Positions 26,628 through 35,258 of a stretch of DNA of 64,000 nt are shown here, in pieces. Made by a program: the position numbers and the translations under genes. Under the pieces are notes generated by a model. That model made no database searches. It was not told the DNA's origin and saw only the letters and a program-made list of their open reading frames with translations. The DNA comes from Pseudorhizobium endolithicum. GTDB taxonomy: Bacteria > Pseudomonadota > Alphaproteobacteria > Rhizobiales > Rhizobiaceae. The DNA lies in assembly GCF_902153245.2 (NCBI RefSeq), contig NZ_CABFWF030000014.1, forward strand, positions 1 through 64,000. The letters are read 5' to 3'. The stretch's first letter is position 1. Every line of letters starts with the position of its first letter.

Positions 26628-26850
26628 CCGCGCTGCCACAATTTGGTCGTGGCGCGGTGGCATCGCAGCAACAGCATCTTTTTGAGTGGGGCGGGGCGCC
26701 TATCTGTCAAACGAGCGCTGTAATTGCGGCGTGAAAGTGGATAAGCAACAGGAAAGAACAGTCGAACTCGTTCAGGATGGGGCATCCCGACGGACGGCCG
26801 GGCAGCGGGTCTTTGGAATGACAAATCCGAAATCGACGGTAAGGATCGAA

Positions 26851-28344
26851 ATGCCGGCACTTCCGCGCACCTGCCATCGCCGGACGACGAGGAGCCTTGC
26901 CGCTGTCCTCGCCTCTGCGGCGATGCTTGCGGGCTGCCAGTCCATACTGGATCAGGCCTACCAGCCGAACGTCGCCCCCTCCGATTCACCGCAAATCGTA
27001 GACGAGGTCCAGAAGAACGATCCGCGGGCGCAAATGGGAGCGCGCGAACATCCGCGGATCGTGGCGAGCTATGGTGGCGAGTATCATGACGAGAAGACGG
27101 AGAAGCTGGTCGCCCGCATTGCGGGAGCCTTGACCGCCGTCTCTGAAAATCCGTCGCAGTCCTACCGGATCACGATCCTCAACTCGCCTGCGATCAATGC
27201 ATTCGCTTTGCCCGGAGGGTACCTCTATGTGACGCGCGGGCTGCTTGCCCTTGCCAATGATGCCTCCGAGGTCGCGGCCGTGCTCTCCCACGAGATGGCG
27301 CATGTGACCGCCAACCATGGGATCGAGCGGCAGCGGCGGGAAGAGGCCGAGGTGATCGCCAGCAGGGTCGTGGCGGAGGTTCTTTCCAGCGACCTCGCCG
27401 GAAAGCAGGCCCTCGCCCGCGGCAAGCTGCGTCTCGCCGCCTTTTCCCGCCAGCAGGAATTGCAGGCCGACGTCATTGGGGTCCGCATGCTGGGGGAAGC
27501 CGGCTATGATCCGTATGCGGCGCCCCGCTTCCTCGATTCCATGGCGGCCTATGCGCGTTTCTCGTCCGTAGACCCTGATACGGACCAGAGCCTCGATTTC
27601 CTTTCCAGCCACCCCAATGCGCCCCAGCGCGTCGACCTGGCACGCCGTCACGCCCGCTCCCAGGGAATGGAGGGCACCGTCGGCGATCGCGGGAGGGACT
27701 ATTATCTGGCCGGCATCGATGGCCTTCTCTACGGGGACAGCCCCGAGGAGGGCTTCGTGCGCGGACAGACCTTCCTGCATGGGGGGCTGGGCATACGCTT
27801 CGAGGTTCCCGCAGATTTCCGCATCGACAACAAGGTGGATGCGGTGCTCGCCACCGGCCCCGGAGAAACCGCTGTGCGCTTCGACGGCGTGGATGCCGGA
27901 GACACCACAAGCCTGGAGAATTACCTGACGAGCGGCTGGGTTGCCGGTCTGAAGCCGGAGACGGTGAGGGCGGCGATCGTGAATGGTCTTCCTGCGGCGA
28001 CGGCACGCGCCTCCGCCGAACGGTGGGATTTCGATGTGACGGTCATCCGGATCGGAGATCAGATCTTTCGCTTCTTGACCGCCGTTCCAAAAGGCAGCCC
28101 TGCGTTGGAAAGCGTATCTCGGGTTCTCACATCGAGCTTCCGGCGGATGACACCACAGGAAATCGCCGCGCTGAAGCCGCTGCGCGTGCGCATCGTGACT
28201 GCGAGGTCAGGGGATACATTGGCAACGCTTGCGGCGCGCATGATGGGGACCGACCGCAAGCTGGACCTGTTCAAGCTGATCAATGCCATTCCGGCAGGAG
28301 GAACCATTTCCCCCGGCCAGAAGGTCAAGATCATCTCCGAGTGA
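26851..28344 (+). CDS. M48 family metalloprotease lipoprotein (BepA-like) with LysM-like tail
   Basis: 497-residue lipoprotein protease. The lipobox is LAGC (about residue 29). The zinc-protease motif HEMAH lies in AAVLSHEMAHVTANHG, with the third ligand Glu in QQELQADVIG. The C-terminal 55 residues (VRIVTARSGDTLATLAARM to GQKVKI) are LysM-like and may hold it to peptidoglycan. E. coli BepA degrades or matures outer-membrane proteins; a similar quality-control role is inferred. I chose the ATG at 26851, preceded by AAGGA and followed at once by the lipoprotein signal; an ATG at 26818 also exists. rpoH2 converges on it with 9 bp between stops. Confidence 0.9.
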   Translation: MPALPRTCHRRTTRSLAAVLASAAMLAGCQSILDQAYQPNVAPSDSPQIVDEVQKNDPRAQMGAREHPRIVASYGGEYHDEKTEKLVARIAGALTAVSENPSQSYRITILNSPAINAFALPGGYLYVTRGLLALANDASEVAAVLSHEMAHVTANHGIERQRREEAEVIASRVVAEVLSSDLAGKQALARGKLRLAAFSRQQELQADVIGVRMLGEAGYDPYAAPRFLDSMAAYARFSSVDPDTDQSLDFLSSHPNAPQRVDLARRHARSQGMEGTVGDRGRDYYLAGIDGLLYGDSPEEGFVRGQTFLHGGLGIRFEVPADFRIDNKVDAVLATGPGETAVRFDGVDAGDTTSLENYLTSGWVAGLKPETVRAAIVNGLPAATARASAERWDFDVTVIRIGDQIFRFLTAVPKGSPALESVSRVLTSSFRRMTPQEIAALKPLRVRIVTARSGDTLATLAARMMGTDRKLDLFKLINAIPAGGTISPGQKVKIISE

Positions 28345-28353
28345 TAGCGGCCT

Positions 28354-29214
28354 TCAGCAAGCCGCCATCTGCGGGTTTGCCGAGACCAGCGCCGATTTCA
28401 GCTTCTCCATCGCGCGGCTTTCAATCTGGCGTACGCGCTCCTTGGAAATCCCCAGCTCGGCGCCGAGGGCTTCCAGGGTAGCTCCCTCGTCGGTAAGACG
28501 GCGCGCCCGGATGATCTTCTTTTCCCGGTCGTTGAGCTTGGTCAGCGCGCCGTGCAGCCAGCGCATGCGGCGCTCGCCGTCGATCATTCCCGACACCTGT
28601 TCATCCGGCAGGGGCTCGCCGCTCGCCAGCATGTCCAGGCGTTCGCCGCTGTCTGAATCGCCGGCTATGGATGGCGCCTGCAGGGACGCGTCATTGCCGG
28701 AAAGACGGGCGTCCATGGTTTGCACATCCGCCACACTGACGCCCAGCGCCGCGGCGATTTCCTCATGGATCGCGCGCGATGTAAGGTTGCTGTCGCCGCG
28801 CGCCAGCTTCGCACGCAGACGCCGGAGATTGAAGAACAAGGCCTTCTGCGCCGAACTCGTACCACCGCGGACGATGGACCAGTTACGCAGGATGTAATCC
28901 TGCATCGACGCCCTGATCCACCAGCTTGCATAGGTCGAGAAGCGAACATCACGCGCGGGTTCGAAACGGGCTGCCGCTTCGAGAAGCCCGACATAACCCT
29001 CCTGAACCAGATCGCTCATCGGCAATCCAAAGCCGCGGAACTTGGATGCCATGGCGATCACGAGGCGCATATGAGCGAGCGCGATCTGGTTGCGGGCATC
29101 CTGGTCCCGGTCGTCCTTCCAGCGGATGGCCAGATCCCGCTCCTCATCTCTGGCCAGGTAGGGAGCCGACATGGCAATCTTGATCATATTGCGGTCCGCG
29201 GACATGGCTTTCAT
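28354..29214 (-). CDS. rpoH2: Sigma-32-family factor RpoH2
   Basis: 286-residue sigma factor of the RpoH group. Region 2 has DLVQEGYVGLLEAAARF and FSTYASWWIRASMQDYI (about 70-125); the RpoH-box area reads QKALFFNLRRLRAK; region 4.2 ends with LGISKERVRQIESRAMEKL. Rhizobia have two paralogs. I assign RpoH2 from the divergent RpoH box and the EcfG-type promoter upstream, since rpoH2 is a known RpoE2 target in Sinorhizobium and R. etli. The ATG at 29214 has GGAG. The leader from the predicted start site is about 200 bases, unusually long. Confidence 0.93.
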   Translation of the reverse strand: MKAMSADRNMIKIAMSAPYLARDEERDLAIRWKDDRDQDARNQIALAHMRLVIAMASKFRGFGLPMSDLVQEGYVGLLEAAARFEPARDVRFSTYASWWIRASMQDYILRNWSIVRGGTSSAQKALFFNLRRLRAKLARGDSNLTSRAIHEEIAAALGVSVADVQTMDARLSGNDASLQAPSIAGDSDSGERLDMLASGEPLPDEQVSGMIDGERRMRWLHGALTKLNDREKKIIRARRLTDEGATLEALGAELGISKERVRQIESRAMEKLKSALVSANPQMAAC

Positions 29215-29424
29215 GGAGTTCTCCGTGAAGTTGGCTGACTTCGACAAGAGGCCGGTTGCGCAACGCGTGACGAAGGTTCGCCACGGAGGTTCCCCAACTG
29301 TCTCCCATCTCCTCTTTGTTCCCGAGGAGGCCTTGCCATTGGGAGGCAGCCCCCTAATTCTTTTGATGAGGATCGGTTCGCTGAAGCGTCCGAAGACGGG
29401 AGCAGTTCGCCGTTCCGGCGGGTT

Positions 29425-29449
29425 AACGTCGCGCCGGCGGAAAAGTTCC
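29425..29449 (-). promoter_or_regulatory. EcfG/RpoE2-type promoter of rpoH2
   Basis: On the minus strand GGAAC (29449-29445), 16 bases, then CGTT (29428-29425): a perfect match to the general-stress sigma consensus. It begins immediately after the cdnL terminator. Control of rpoH2 by RpoE2 is established in Sinorhizobium; here it is inferred from sequence. Confidence 0.85.
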
Positions 29450-29450
29450 A

Positions 29451-29476
29451 ATAAAAAACCCGGCTCAAGGCCGGGT
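29451..29476 (-). terminator. Rho-independent terminator of cdnL
   Basis: Minus-strand stem ACCCGGC / GCCGGGT with a five-base loop and a TTTTTAT tract, 25 bases after the cdnL stop. It insulates the rpoH2 promoter from read-through. Confidence 0.88.
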
Positions 29477-29500
29477 CTTTTGTTGGGATGAACGCTGCTG

Positions 29501-30070
29501 TTACGCCGCCTCGTCCTGAGACTCGTCTTCCTCTACCACCTTGCCACGCTTCGGCCCCTTGGCGAGATTGACCTCGATGAGACGAACGGCTTCAGTATCG
29601 GACATCTTGTTGACCGCGGCGATCTCCCGCGCCATCCGATCCAGGGCAGCTTCATACAGCTGACGCTCCGAATAGGACTGCTCCGGCTGATTTTCGGCGC
29701 GGTAAAGGTCGCGCACCACTTCGGCGATGGAGATCAGGTCCCCGGAATTGATCTTCGCATCGTATTCCTGGGCGCGGCGCGACCACATGGTGCGCTTGAT
29801 GCGGGCCTTGCCCTGGACAACCTTGAGCGCGCGGTCGACGAAATCGGTCTCCGACAGCTTGCGCATGCCGATGCTGACGGCCTTCGCCACCGGCACCTTC
29901 AGCCGCATCTTGTCCTTCTCGAAATCGATGACGAAAAGCTCGAGCTTCATGCCCGCCACTTCCTGCTCTTCGATAGCGGTGATCATGCCTACGCCATGGG
30001 CGGGATATACGATTGCTTCACCGGTCTTGAAGCCCTGGCGTGCCGGAGATTTCTTCTGCTGGGTGGTCAT
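29501..30070 (-). CDS. cdnL: CarD/CdnL family RNA-polymerase-binding regulator
   Basis: 189-residue CarD_CdnL_TRCF protein. The RNAP-interaction domain (about 10-75) has FKTGEAIVYPAHGVGMITAIEEQEVAG; the C-terminal helical DNA-contact domain contains the conserved W of TMWSRRAQEYDAKI. These proteins bind the RNAP beta subunit and stabilise open complexes, notably at rRNA promoters, and in Caulobacter CdnL is needed for normal growth. I chose the ATG at 30070, matching the family start MTTQQKK. fdxA lies 380 bp upstream on the same strand, a typical alphaproteobacterial neighbour. Confidence 0.93.
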   Translation of the reverse strand: MTTQQKKSPARQGFKTGEAIVYPAHGVGMITAIEEQEVAGMKLELFVIDFEKDKMRLKVPVAKAVSIGMRKLSETDFVDRALKVVQGKARIKRTMWSRRAQEYDAKINSGDLISIAEVVRDLYRAENQPEQSYSERQLYEAALDRMAREIAAVNKMSDTEAVRLIEVNLAKGPKRGKVVEEDESQDEAA

Positions 30071-30450
30071 ACGTTTCACAAACTCCCTGTTACGCACCCG
30101 GTAAACGACCGGGGCCGGGTCAGGCAGGCCCGGATGAGACGGGGGAAACCGTCGGGTCACTCAATACTGGTCCGACCAACGTGCGCGAAAAAAGAACTCC
30201 ACCGCGAACCGCGAAGACATATACAGAACGGCAATGTCACGGGAACCGCGTTGAATGATCTGTTACTTTCGTGATGTTTTTTGGGCACGCAAGTGCCGCC
30301 TTGTGGAACAGTGTCTTCTGTCTACCACAAAAAAGTGCGTAAATCAATAATTTGCTTTTGTAAGCGGTCAGACGAGATCAACTGCCGCGTGCTCAAGAGA
30401 GAGACAAGACCGCAGTTTGACCTCTTGCGGAAGACAGCGAAGCTTCTCCC
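30071..30450. other. Intergenic region between fdxA and cdnL
   Basis: This 380-bp gap has lower GC than its surroundings (AT-rich around 30270-30360), which fits a promoter region for cdnL. I see no convincing ORF, no clear -35/-10 pair, and no good terminator for fdxA. A small hairpin (GGCAC-GCAA-GTGCC near 30284) lacks a T tract in either direction that would make it a terminator. Confidence 0.5.
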
Positions 30451-30789
30451 TCAATCTCCCTGGCCCGGCTCCGGGGAAAAATACTGCTCGAATTTGCCAG
30501 CTACGCCGTCCATCTCTTTCGCTTCCGGCATGGGATCCCGCTTGACGGTAATGTTAGGCCAGACCTGGGCATATTCCGCGTTGACCTTCAGCCACTTGTC
30601 CAACCCCGGCTCCGTGTCCGGCTTGATGGCCTCTGCCGGACATTCCGGCTCGCAGACCCCGCAGTCGATGCATTCGTCCGGATGGATGACCAGGAAGTTC
30701 TCGCCTTCGTAGAAGCAATCTACCGGACAAACCTCGACACAATCGGTGTACTTGCAGCGGATGCAGTTGTCAGTCACGACGTAGGTCAT
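30451..30789 (-). CDS. fdxA: Seven-iron ferredoxin FdxA
   Basis: 112-residue ferredoxin. The N-terminal half carries the 3Fe-4S/4Fe-4S cysteine pattern: [18 protein letters not shown] then [12 protein letters not shown]. The C-terminal extension ([20 protein letters not shown]) is typical of the FdxA/FdII type. It carries electrons in the cytoplasm; partners are unknown. I chose the ATG at 30789 (MTYVVTDNC) with GGAG. It lies downstream of the S4 gene on the same strand with a 247-bp gap. Confidence 0.95.
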   Translation of the reverse strand: MTYVVTDNCIRCKYTDCVEVCPVDCFYEGENFLVIHPDECIDCGVCEPECPAEAIKPDTEPGLDKWLKVNAEYAQVWPNITVKRDPMPEAKEMDGVAGKFEQYFSPEPGQGD

Positions 30790-31036
30790 GCGGCACTCCA
30801 GAAATCGCGGTCGCGCGGGTTTCGCCTGGGAGGTAGGCAAAACCGCCGGTGCGGATGCAAGATTCCGCGGCCGGATCGGACCGCCGGCGCACCCGCGTTC
30901 GAGTGTGAGGTAGAACCTTTCCCGGCCGTTAGCAAGGATAAACCTTCTGCGGAAACCGCCGTAGGAAGAGCATTATTCTCCGCGAGATAAGCCTGTTCGA
31001 ACGGCCGCCCCGGATGTCGAAGCCCTGGCACGGCCT

Positions 31037-31381
31037 TCACGGCTTCGGTCGTCTTTGCGCCCGCTCGAACGGCGTCAGGACCTTCTGCTCGCCCAGACTT
31101 TCGGAGATGTCGGAGTAAAGCAGGCGCGCCTCCTCGAAGGGGCCTCTGCGTGAGCCTCCCGCGCGGACGACCAGGAGGACATCCCGCCGCTCCAGCGCAA
31201 TACCCACCTTGTCCCCCGGCCGCACCGTCAGGCTGGACTGCCGAGCCACCGCACCGTTCACCGTGACCGAGCCGGCGGCGACAAGCGACTGGGCGATGGA
31301 CCGCGACTTGACCATGCGCGTGAAGAAGAGCCACTTGTCGATGCGCTGGGGCGAACCGTCGGGTAGCTCGACTTCCTCCAT
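31037..31381 (-). CDS. S4-domain RNA-binding protein (Hsp15-like)
   Basis: 114 residues with one S4 RNA-binding domain: QRIDKWLFFTRMVKSRSIAQSLVAAG followed by VTVNGAVAR and RPGDKV. This is the HslR/Hsp15 pattern; Hsp15 rescues stalled 50S subunits carrying nascent chains. The start is 3 bp beyond the helicase stop, so it is co-transcribed and probably translationally coupled to the helicase. Both being RNA-acting proteins, they may work together on RNA or ribosome quality control (inference). Confidence 0.88.
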   Translation of the reverse strand: MEEVELPDGSPQRIDKWLFFTRMVKSRSIAQSLVAAGSVTVNGAVARQSSLTVRPGDKVGIALERRDVLLVVRAGGSRRGPFEEARLLYSDISESLGEQKVLTPFERAQRRPKP

Positions 31382-31384
31382 GGC

Positions 31385-34300
31385 CTACTTCTTCATCTGT
31401 TCCTTCAGCGCGGCCAGCTTCGCAAAGGGTGAATCCGGATCCACCGGCTTCTCCTTGCGGGGCGGCTTGGCCTCGAAACGCGCCGGCTGCGACGGTTTGC
31501 CGCGCTCTTGACGATCAGGCCGTTCGCCGCGCGGGGGCCGGTCGCTCTTGCCATCCGGACGGCGGCTCTCCCGGCCGGGCCTGCCGCCTTCGCGAGGGCC
31601 GTTCTCGCGAGAACCGCGCTCTCCCTGAACGCGACCTTCGCCGCGGCGCTCTTGACGGCGGTCGCCCCCCTGGGGACGCCCCGTCCGCTGGTTCTCGTTG
31701 CGGCCGCCGCCGGGGCGCCAGAGAAGAACCGGCTTCGGCGCCTCGGGCTCAGCAGCGGCGGCGTCGGCATTGGCTTGCGCCTGCTCGTCTGCGGAGGTTT
31801 CGGCGGCAGCCGGTTGCTCCACGGCGGGCTTCGCCTCGACAGCGGCCTCGCTCGGAGCCTCATTCTTCGCGACCTCCGCCTCCAACTCGGCGGCCGCGTC
31901 TCCCGCTTCGCTGCCGTCTGCGGCTTCCGCCTGCGGCGCAGGTTGCTGCGCCGAGAGGAAGGCTGCGGCTTCATCCGCACTGACGACGTCCGCGCGGTAG
32001 CCGAGCCCCTTCAGGATCTCCTCCATGTCGTCCGGCGTGGCGCCGAGAATGGAAAGCATGGAGGTGGTGGTCGTGAACCGGCGTCCGTCATAGGCACCTT
32101 CCGGACGGGGCGACGTGCCCGGCTTCCACTGCAGAAGGGGACGGATGAGGTCCGCGAGCCGCTCGAGAATGTCGATGCGCACCGCCCGCTTTCCAAGGAA
32201 GCGGAAGCCGGCCAGTCTGTAGAAGGTGCGTTCGAAGCCGGGATCGGCAACGACCGAGGTCCGGCCAGCCGCCAGTGCCGGGATCAGGTCGCCATAGCCC
32301 GGCTTGTCCAGGCCGTCGTTCTTGAGTGCCCAGAGCAGCGTGATGAGTTCCGCAGGCGCCGGCTTGAGCAGCGCAGGCATGAATACGTGATAGGCGCCGA
32401 AACGGATGCCGTACCGGCGCATGGAAGCCCGGGCGTCCTGATCGAGCGACTTGACATCGTCGGCCACATCCCGGCGGAAGAGAACGCCGAGGTTCTCGAC
32501 GAGCTGGAATGCCAGACCCTTGGCCAGGCCCTGGAGATCCTCGGCGCGGGAGAGGTCGTCGAGCGGCTTCAGGACCGTGGCGATATGGTGGTTGACGAAC
32601 CTTTCGATGCGGGCGAGCACGTGCTCGCGCGCGGTGCCAGTCAACTGCTCGTCGGAAAGGAGGATCACCCGCGGGCGCATGATGTGATCGCTCTCGGCAA
32701 GCCGCGCGACGGGGTCGCCCAGCCAACGGACGAAACCATCCGATCCGACCGCGAGGTCGCCATTGCCGGAAGCATAAAGGCGCGCCGCGCGGGCCTCGAA
32801 CTCGAGCGAGAGAGCCTTCTGCGCCGCAGCCTGGACAGCCTTCGCGTCCGGACCTTCCGCCCCCGCGATGGGCGTGAACCGGAATCCCGCCAACTGTCCG
32901 ACGTGATGACCTTCGACGAAGACATCACCATTCACACTGATTTCTGCTTCCAGCATCGCATTCTCTCTCAGGCGCTTCATGAGCACAGATGTCCTGCGGT
33001 CAACAAAGCGTTTCGTCAACCGTTCATGTAGGGCGTCCGACAGCCTGTCCTCAATTTCCCTGGTCTTTTCTCGCCAGTGTGTCGGATCAGCCAGCCAGCC
33101 GGGGCGGTTCGAGACATAGGTCCACGTCCGGATCTGCGCAATTCGCGCCGACAGCGTGTCGATCTCGCCGTCGGTGCGGTCGGCGCGCTTAACCTGTTCG
33201 GCCATGAAGTCTTCATTCACCGTCCCGTGGCGCACCAGATCGAAGAAAAGCGTCGAAATGAGGTCCGCATGCTGAGCGGGAGCGATCCGGCGGTAATCCG
33301 GCAGTGCGCAGGCTTCCCAAAGCCTTTCCACCCTTGCCGGCGTGGTTGCCGCATCGATAATCTCGGGATAGCGCGAAAGGTGATCGAGCGCTTGGCTGTC
33401 CGTCGCCGGCAGTGCCCGGGTCAGGCCCGCAATGCTGGGCGCGACATTGAGGCTTGCGCGCAGGTCCCGGATCGAGGCAAAGTCCAGCGCCTTGGAACGC
33501 CATTGGAGAACCTTCACGTCCTCGAACTCGTGGCTCTCGATGCGTTCGACCAGTTCCTCGTCGAGCGGCCGGACCTGACCGGTGACGCCGAAGGTTCCGT
33601 CGCGGACATGACGGCCGGCACGGCCGGCGATCTGTCCCATCTCGCCGGGGGTGAGATTTCTGAATTGGAAACCGTCGAACTTCCGGTCCTGGGCGAAGGC
33701 GACATGGTCGACGTCGAGGTTGAGGCCCATGCCGATCGCGTCGGTCGCCACCAGATACTCCACGTCGCCTTCCTGGTAGAGGCCCACCTGCGCGTTGCGC
33801 GTCCGCGGGCTGAGCGCACCGAGAACGACTGCTGCTCCGCCACGCTGCCGCCGGATGAGTTCGGCGATGGCATAGACCTCGTCTGCAGAAAAGGCGACGA
33901 TCGCCGAGCGTTGAGGAAGCCGGGTGATCTTCTTCTGCCCGGCATAGAACAATTGCGACATGCGGGGTCGTTCGACAACCGTGATGCCCGGCAGGATCCG
34001 CTCCAGGATCGCTCGCATCGTGCCCGCACCAAGCAGAAGGGTCTCTTCCCGCCCGCGCAGATGCAGGATCCGGTCGGTGAAGATGTGGCCCCGTTCCAGA
34101 TCCGCCGCAAGCTGCACCTCGTCGATGGCGACGAAAGCGGCATTCGTCTCGCGTGGCATGGCCTCGACGGTGCAGACGGAAAAACGGGCGCCCGGCGGAG
34201 TGATCTTCTCCTCCCCCGTAACTAGAGCCACCGCAGCCACGCCGACTTTTTCCACGACGCGCGTGTAAACCTCACGTGCCAGCAGTCTCAGCGGAAGACC

Positions 34301-34405
34301 GATAACGCCGCTGCCGTGAGCCACCATCCGCTCGATGGCATAGTGGGTCTTGCCTGTATTGGTGGGACCGAGCACGGCAGTCACGCCGCGACCGCTCAGC
34401 ATCAT
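31385..34405 (-). CDS. SUV3-like DExH RNA helicase with long charged C-terminal tail
   Basis: 1006-residue helicase resembling mitochondrial SUPV3L1/SUV3. Walker A is GPTNTGKT (about residue 12), motif II IDEVQ, motif VI QIAGRAGRH. SUV3 unwinds RNA for the degradosome in mitochondria; the alphaproteobacterial protein is the likely ancestor but its role is little studied. The last 160 residues are disordered: an Ala/Glu-rich stretch, then RGG/RxxG-rich segments (GRPQGGDRRQERRGEGR and similar), a likely RNA-binding tail. I chose the ATG at 34405 just before the helicase core; the open frame continues to a GTG at 34522 with no ribosome site. It is followed by the S4 gene. Confidence 0.9.
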   Translation of the reverse strand: MMLSGRGVTAVLGPTNTGKTHYAIERMVAHGSGVIGLPLRLLAREVYTRVVEKVGVAAVALVTGEEKITPPGARFSVCTVEAMPRETNAAFVAIDEVQLAADLERGHIFTDRILHLRGREETLLLGAGTMRAILERILPGITVVERPRMSQLFYAGQKKITRLPQRSAIVAFSADEVYAIAELIRRQRGGAAVVLGALSPRTRNAQVGLYQEGDVEYLVATDAIGMGLNLDVDHVAFAQDRKFDGFQFRNLTPGEMGQIAGRAGRHVRDGTFGVTGQVRPLDEELVERIESHEFEDVKVLQWRSKALDFASIRDLRASLNVAPSIAGLTRALPATDSQALDHLSRYPEIIDAATTPARVERLWEACALPDYRRIAPAQHADLISTLFFDLVRHGTVNEDFMAEQVKRADRTDGEIDTLSARIAQIRTWTYVSNRPGWLADPTHWREKTREIEDRLSDALHERLTKRFVDRRTSVLMKRLRENAMLEAEISVNGDVFVEGHHVGQLAGFRFTPIAGAEGPDAKAVQAAAQKALSLEFEARAARLYASGNGDLAVGSDGFVRWLGDPVARLAESDHIMRPRVILLSDEQLTGTAREHVLARIERFVNHHIATVLKPLDDLSRAEDLQGLAKGLAFQLVENLGVLFRRDVADDVKSLDQDARASMRRYGIRFGAYHVFMPALLKPAPAELITLLWALKNDGLDKPGYGDLIPALAAGRTSVVADPGFERTFYRLAGFRFLGKRAVRIDILERLADLIRPLLQWKPGTSPRPEGAYDGRRFTTTTSMLSILGATPDDMEEILKGLGYRADVVSADEAAAFLSAQQPAPQAEAADGSEAGDAAAELEAEVAKNEAPSEAAVEAKPAVEQPAAAETSADEQAQANADAAAAEPEAPKPVLLWRPGGGRNENQRTGRPQGGDRRQERRGEGRVQGERGSRENGPREGGRPGRESRRPDGKSDRPPRGERPDRQERGKPSQPARFEAKPPRKEKPVDPDSPFAKLAALKEQMKK

Positions 34406-34681
34406 GGGCTGGGAATTCAAAACCGTGTCCGCAAAACGTTGTATCGCCGGAGGTCGTGACCGGCTTCGCCAGAAATGGCTATCGGCCGGGGGAATGGCAA
34501 GCCGTCGCTCCCCTTCTCCCACGTTTTATAAGCCGGCGCTTGCAGAACAACGCGGAACGAACCGGCGACGAATCGGTGACGGCGCCCGGTGCCGGTTTGT
34601 TCTCTAGCCCCTTTTTCGCCGGAAGGCATGCGGCCTTGATCTGCTGCATCTGGAACATCTTGCCCTGAGTCATTGCGACTT
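34406..34681. other. Intergenic region upstream of the helicase
   Basis: Divergent gap between the helicase and the DUF3309 gene. If the helicase uses the GTG at 34522 part of this is coding (39 extra residues containing FADTVLNSQP). The plus-strand frame at 34456-34668 has no ribosome site or recognisable content, and I do not call it. Confidence 0.4.
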
Positions 34682-34706
34682 GGAACAAAACGGTAGAAGA
34701 TGCGTT
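34682..34706 (+). promoter_or_regulatory. EcfG/RpoE2-type promoter of the DUF3309 gene
   Basis: GGAAC (34682-34686), 16 bases, CGTT (34703-34706). A perfect general-stress consensus 38 bases before the ATG of the DUF3309 small protein. Confidence 0.82.
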
Positions 34707-34743
34707 TGTTCCCGCATCCTGAAATGTCCGGACGGAGAAAAAG

Positions 34744-34899
34744 ATGCTCGGAACGGTGTTGCTGGTCATCCTGATACTGCTTCTGATCGGCGCTCTGCCG
34801 AATTGGGGTTACAGCCGCAGCTGGGGTTATGGACCGTCAGGAGGTCTGGGACTGGTCCTGATTATCGTGATCATCCTCCTGCTCATGGGCAGGATCTAA
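34744..34899 (+). CDS. DUF3309 small membrane protein
   Basis: 51-residue protein, too short for usual ORF cut-offs: two hydrophobic segments (LGTVLLVILILLLIGALP and GLGLVLIIVIILLLMGRI) joined by the conserved NWGYSRSWGYGPSGG loop. This is the DUF3309 family, common in alphaproteobacteria and often stress-induced; its function is unknown. The ATG is preceded by GGAG. An EcfG-type promoter lies just upstream. The glycine-zipper lipoprotein gene follows after 33 bases and may be co-transcribed up to the terminator at 35205. Confidence 0.88.
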   Translation: MLGTVLLVILILLLIGALPNWGYSRSWGYGPSGGLGLVLIIVIILLLMGRI

Positions 34900-34932
34900 G
34901 TAAAGCGTCATCAAAAACGGGAAGGAAGAACC

Positions 34933-35187
34933 ATGAAGAAGATCTTGCTCGCAGCCGCCCTTATCGGCTCTCTCGCATCCTGCACATCCACCGAACGCGG
35001 TACGGCCATCGGTGCCGGCACCGGCGCCGTCATTGGCGGCGTCGCGACGAACAGCTGGGGTGGCGCGGCAGTGGGTGCCGTAGCCGGCGGCGCCGTGGGT
35101 GCCCTCGTCGGCGCCTCCCAGGAGCGCTCCGGCTACTGCATCTATCGCGACCGCCACGGCCGCACCTACGAAGCGCGTTGCCGCTAA
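34933..35187 (+). CDS. Small glycine-zipper lipoprotein
   Basis: 84 residues. Lipoprotein signal with lipobox LASC (Cys at residue 17), then a glycine-zipper segment (AIGAGTGAVIGGVATNSWGGAAVGAVAGGAVGALVG, in two stretches), ending with YCIYRDRHGRTYEARCR. Such proteins sit in the envelope and resemble the YMGG-like/Rickettsia 17-kDa antigen families, but no function is known. Good ribosome site (GGAAGGAAG). A strong terminator follows 17 bases after the stop. Confidence 0.85.
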   Translation: MKKILLAAALIGSLASCTSTERGTAIGAGTGAVIGGVATNSWGGAAVGAVAGGAVGALVGASQERSGYCIYRDRHGRTYEARCR

Positions 35188-35204
35188 CAGCTATCGCTCA
35201 GCAG

Positions 35205-35239
35205 AAATCGGCGCCGATCGTTCGGCGCCGATTTTTGTT
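35205..35239 (+). terminator. Rho-independent terminator
   Basis: A 13-bp perfect stem AAATCGGCGCCGA / TCGGCGCCGATTT with loop TCGT, continuing into TTTTTG on the plus strand. It ends the DUF3309-lipoprotein unit and sits just before the converging phaB stop at 35259. Confidence 0.92.
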
Positions 35240-35258
35240 TGTCCGTCCGCCGCGGCCA

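Noticed and set aside
34456-34668. 70-codon plus-strand frame upstream of the DUF3309 gene
   Set aside because: No ribosome site or recognisable feature; the stress promoter and real small gene lie downstream.
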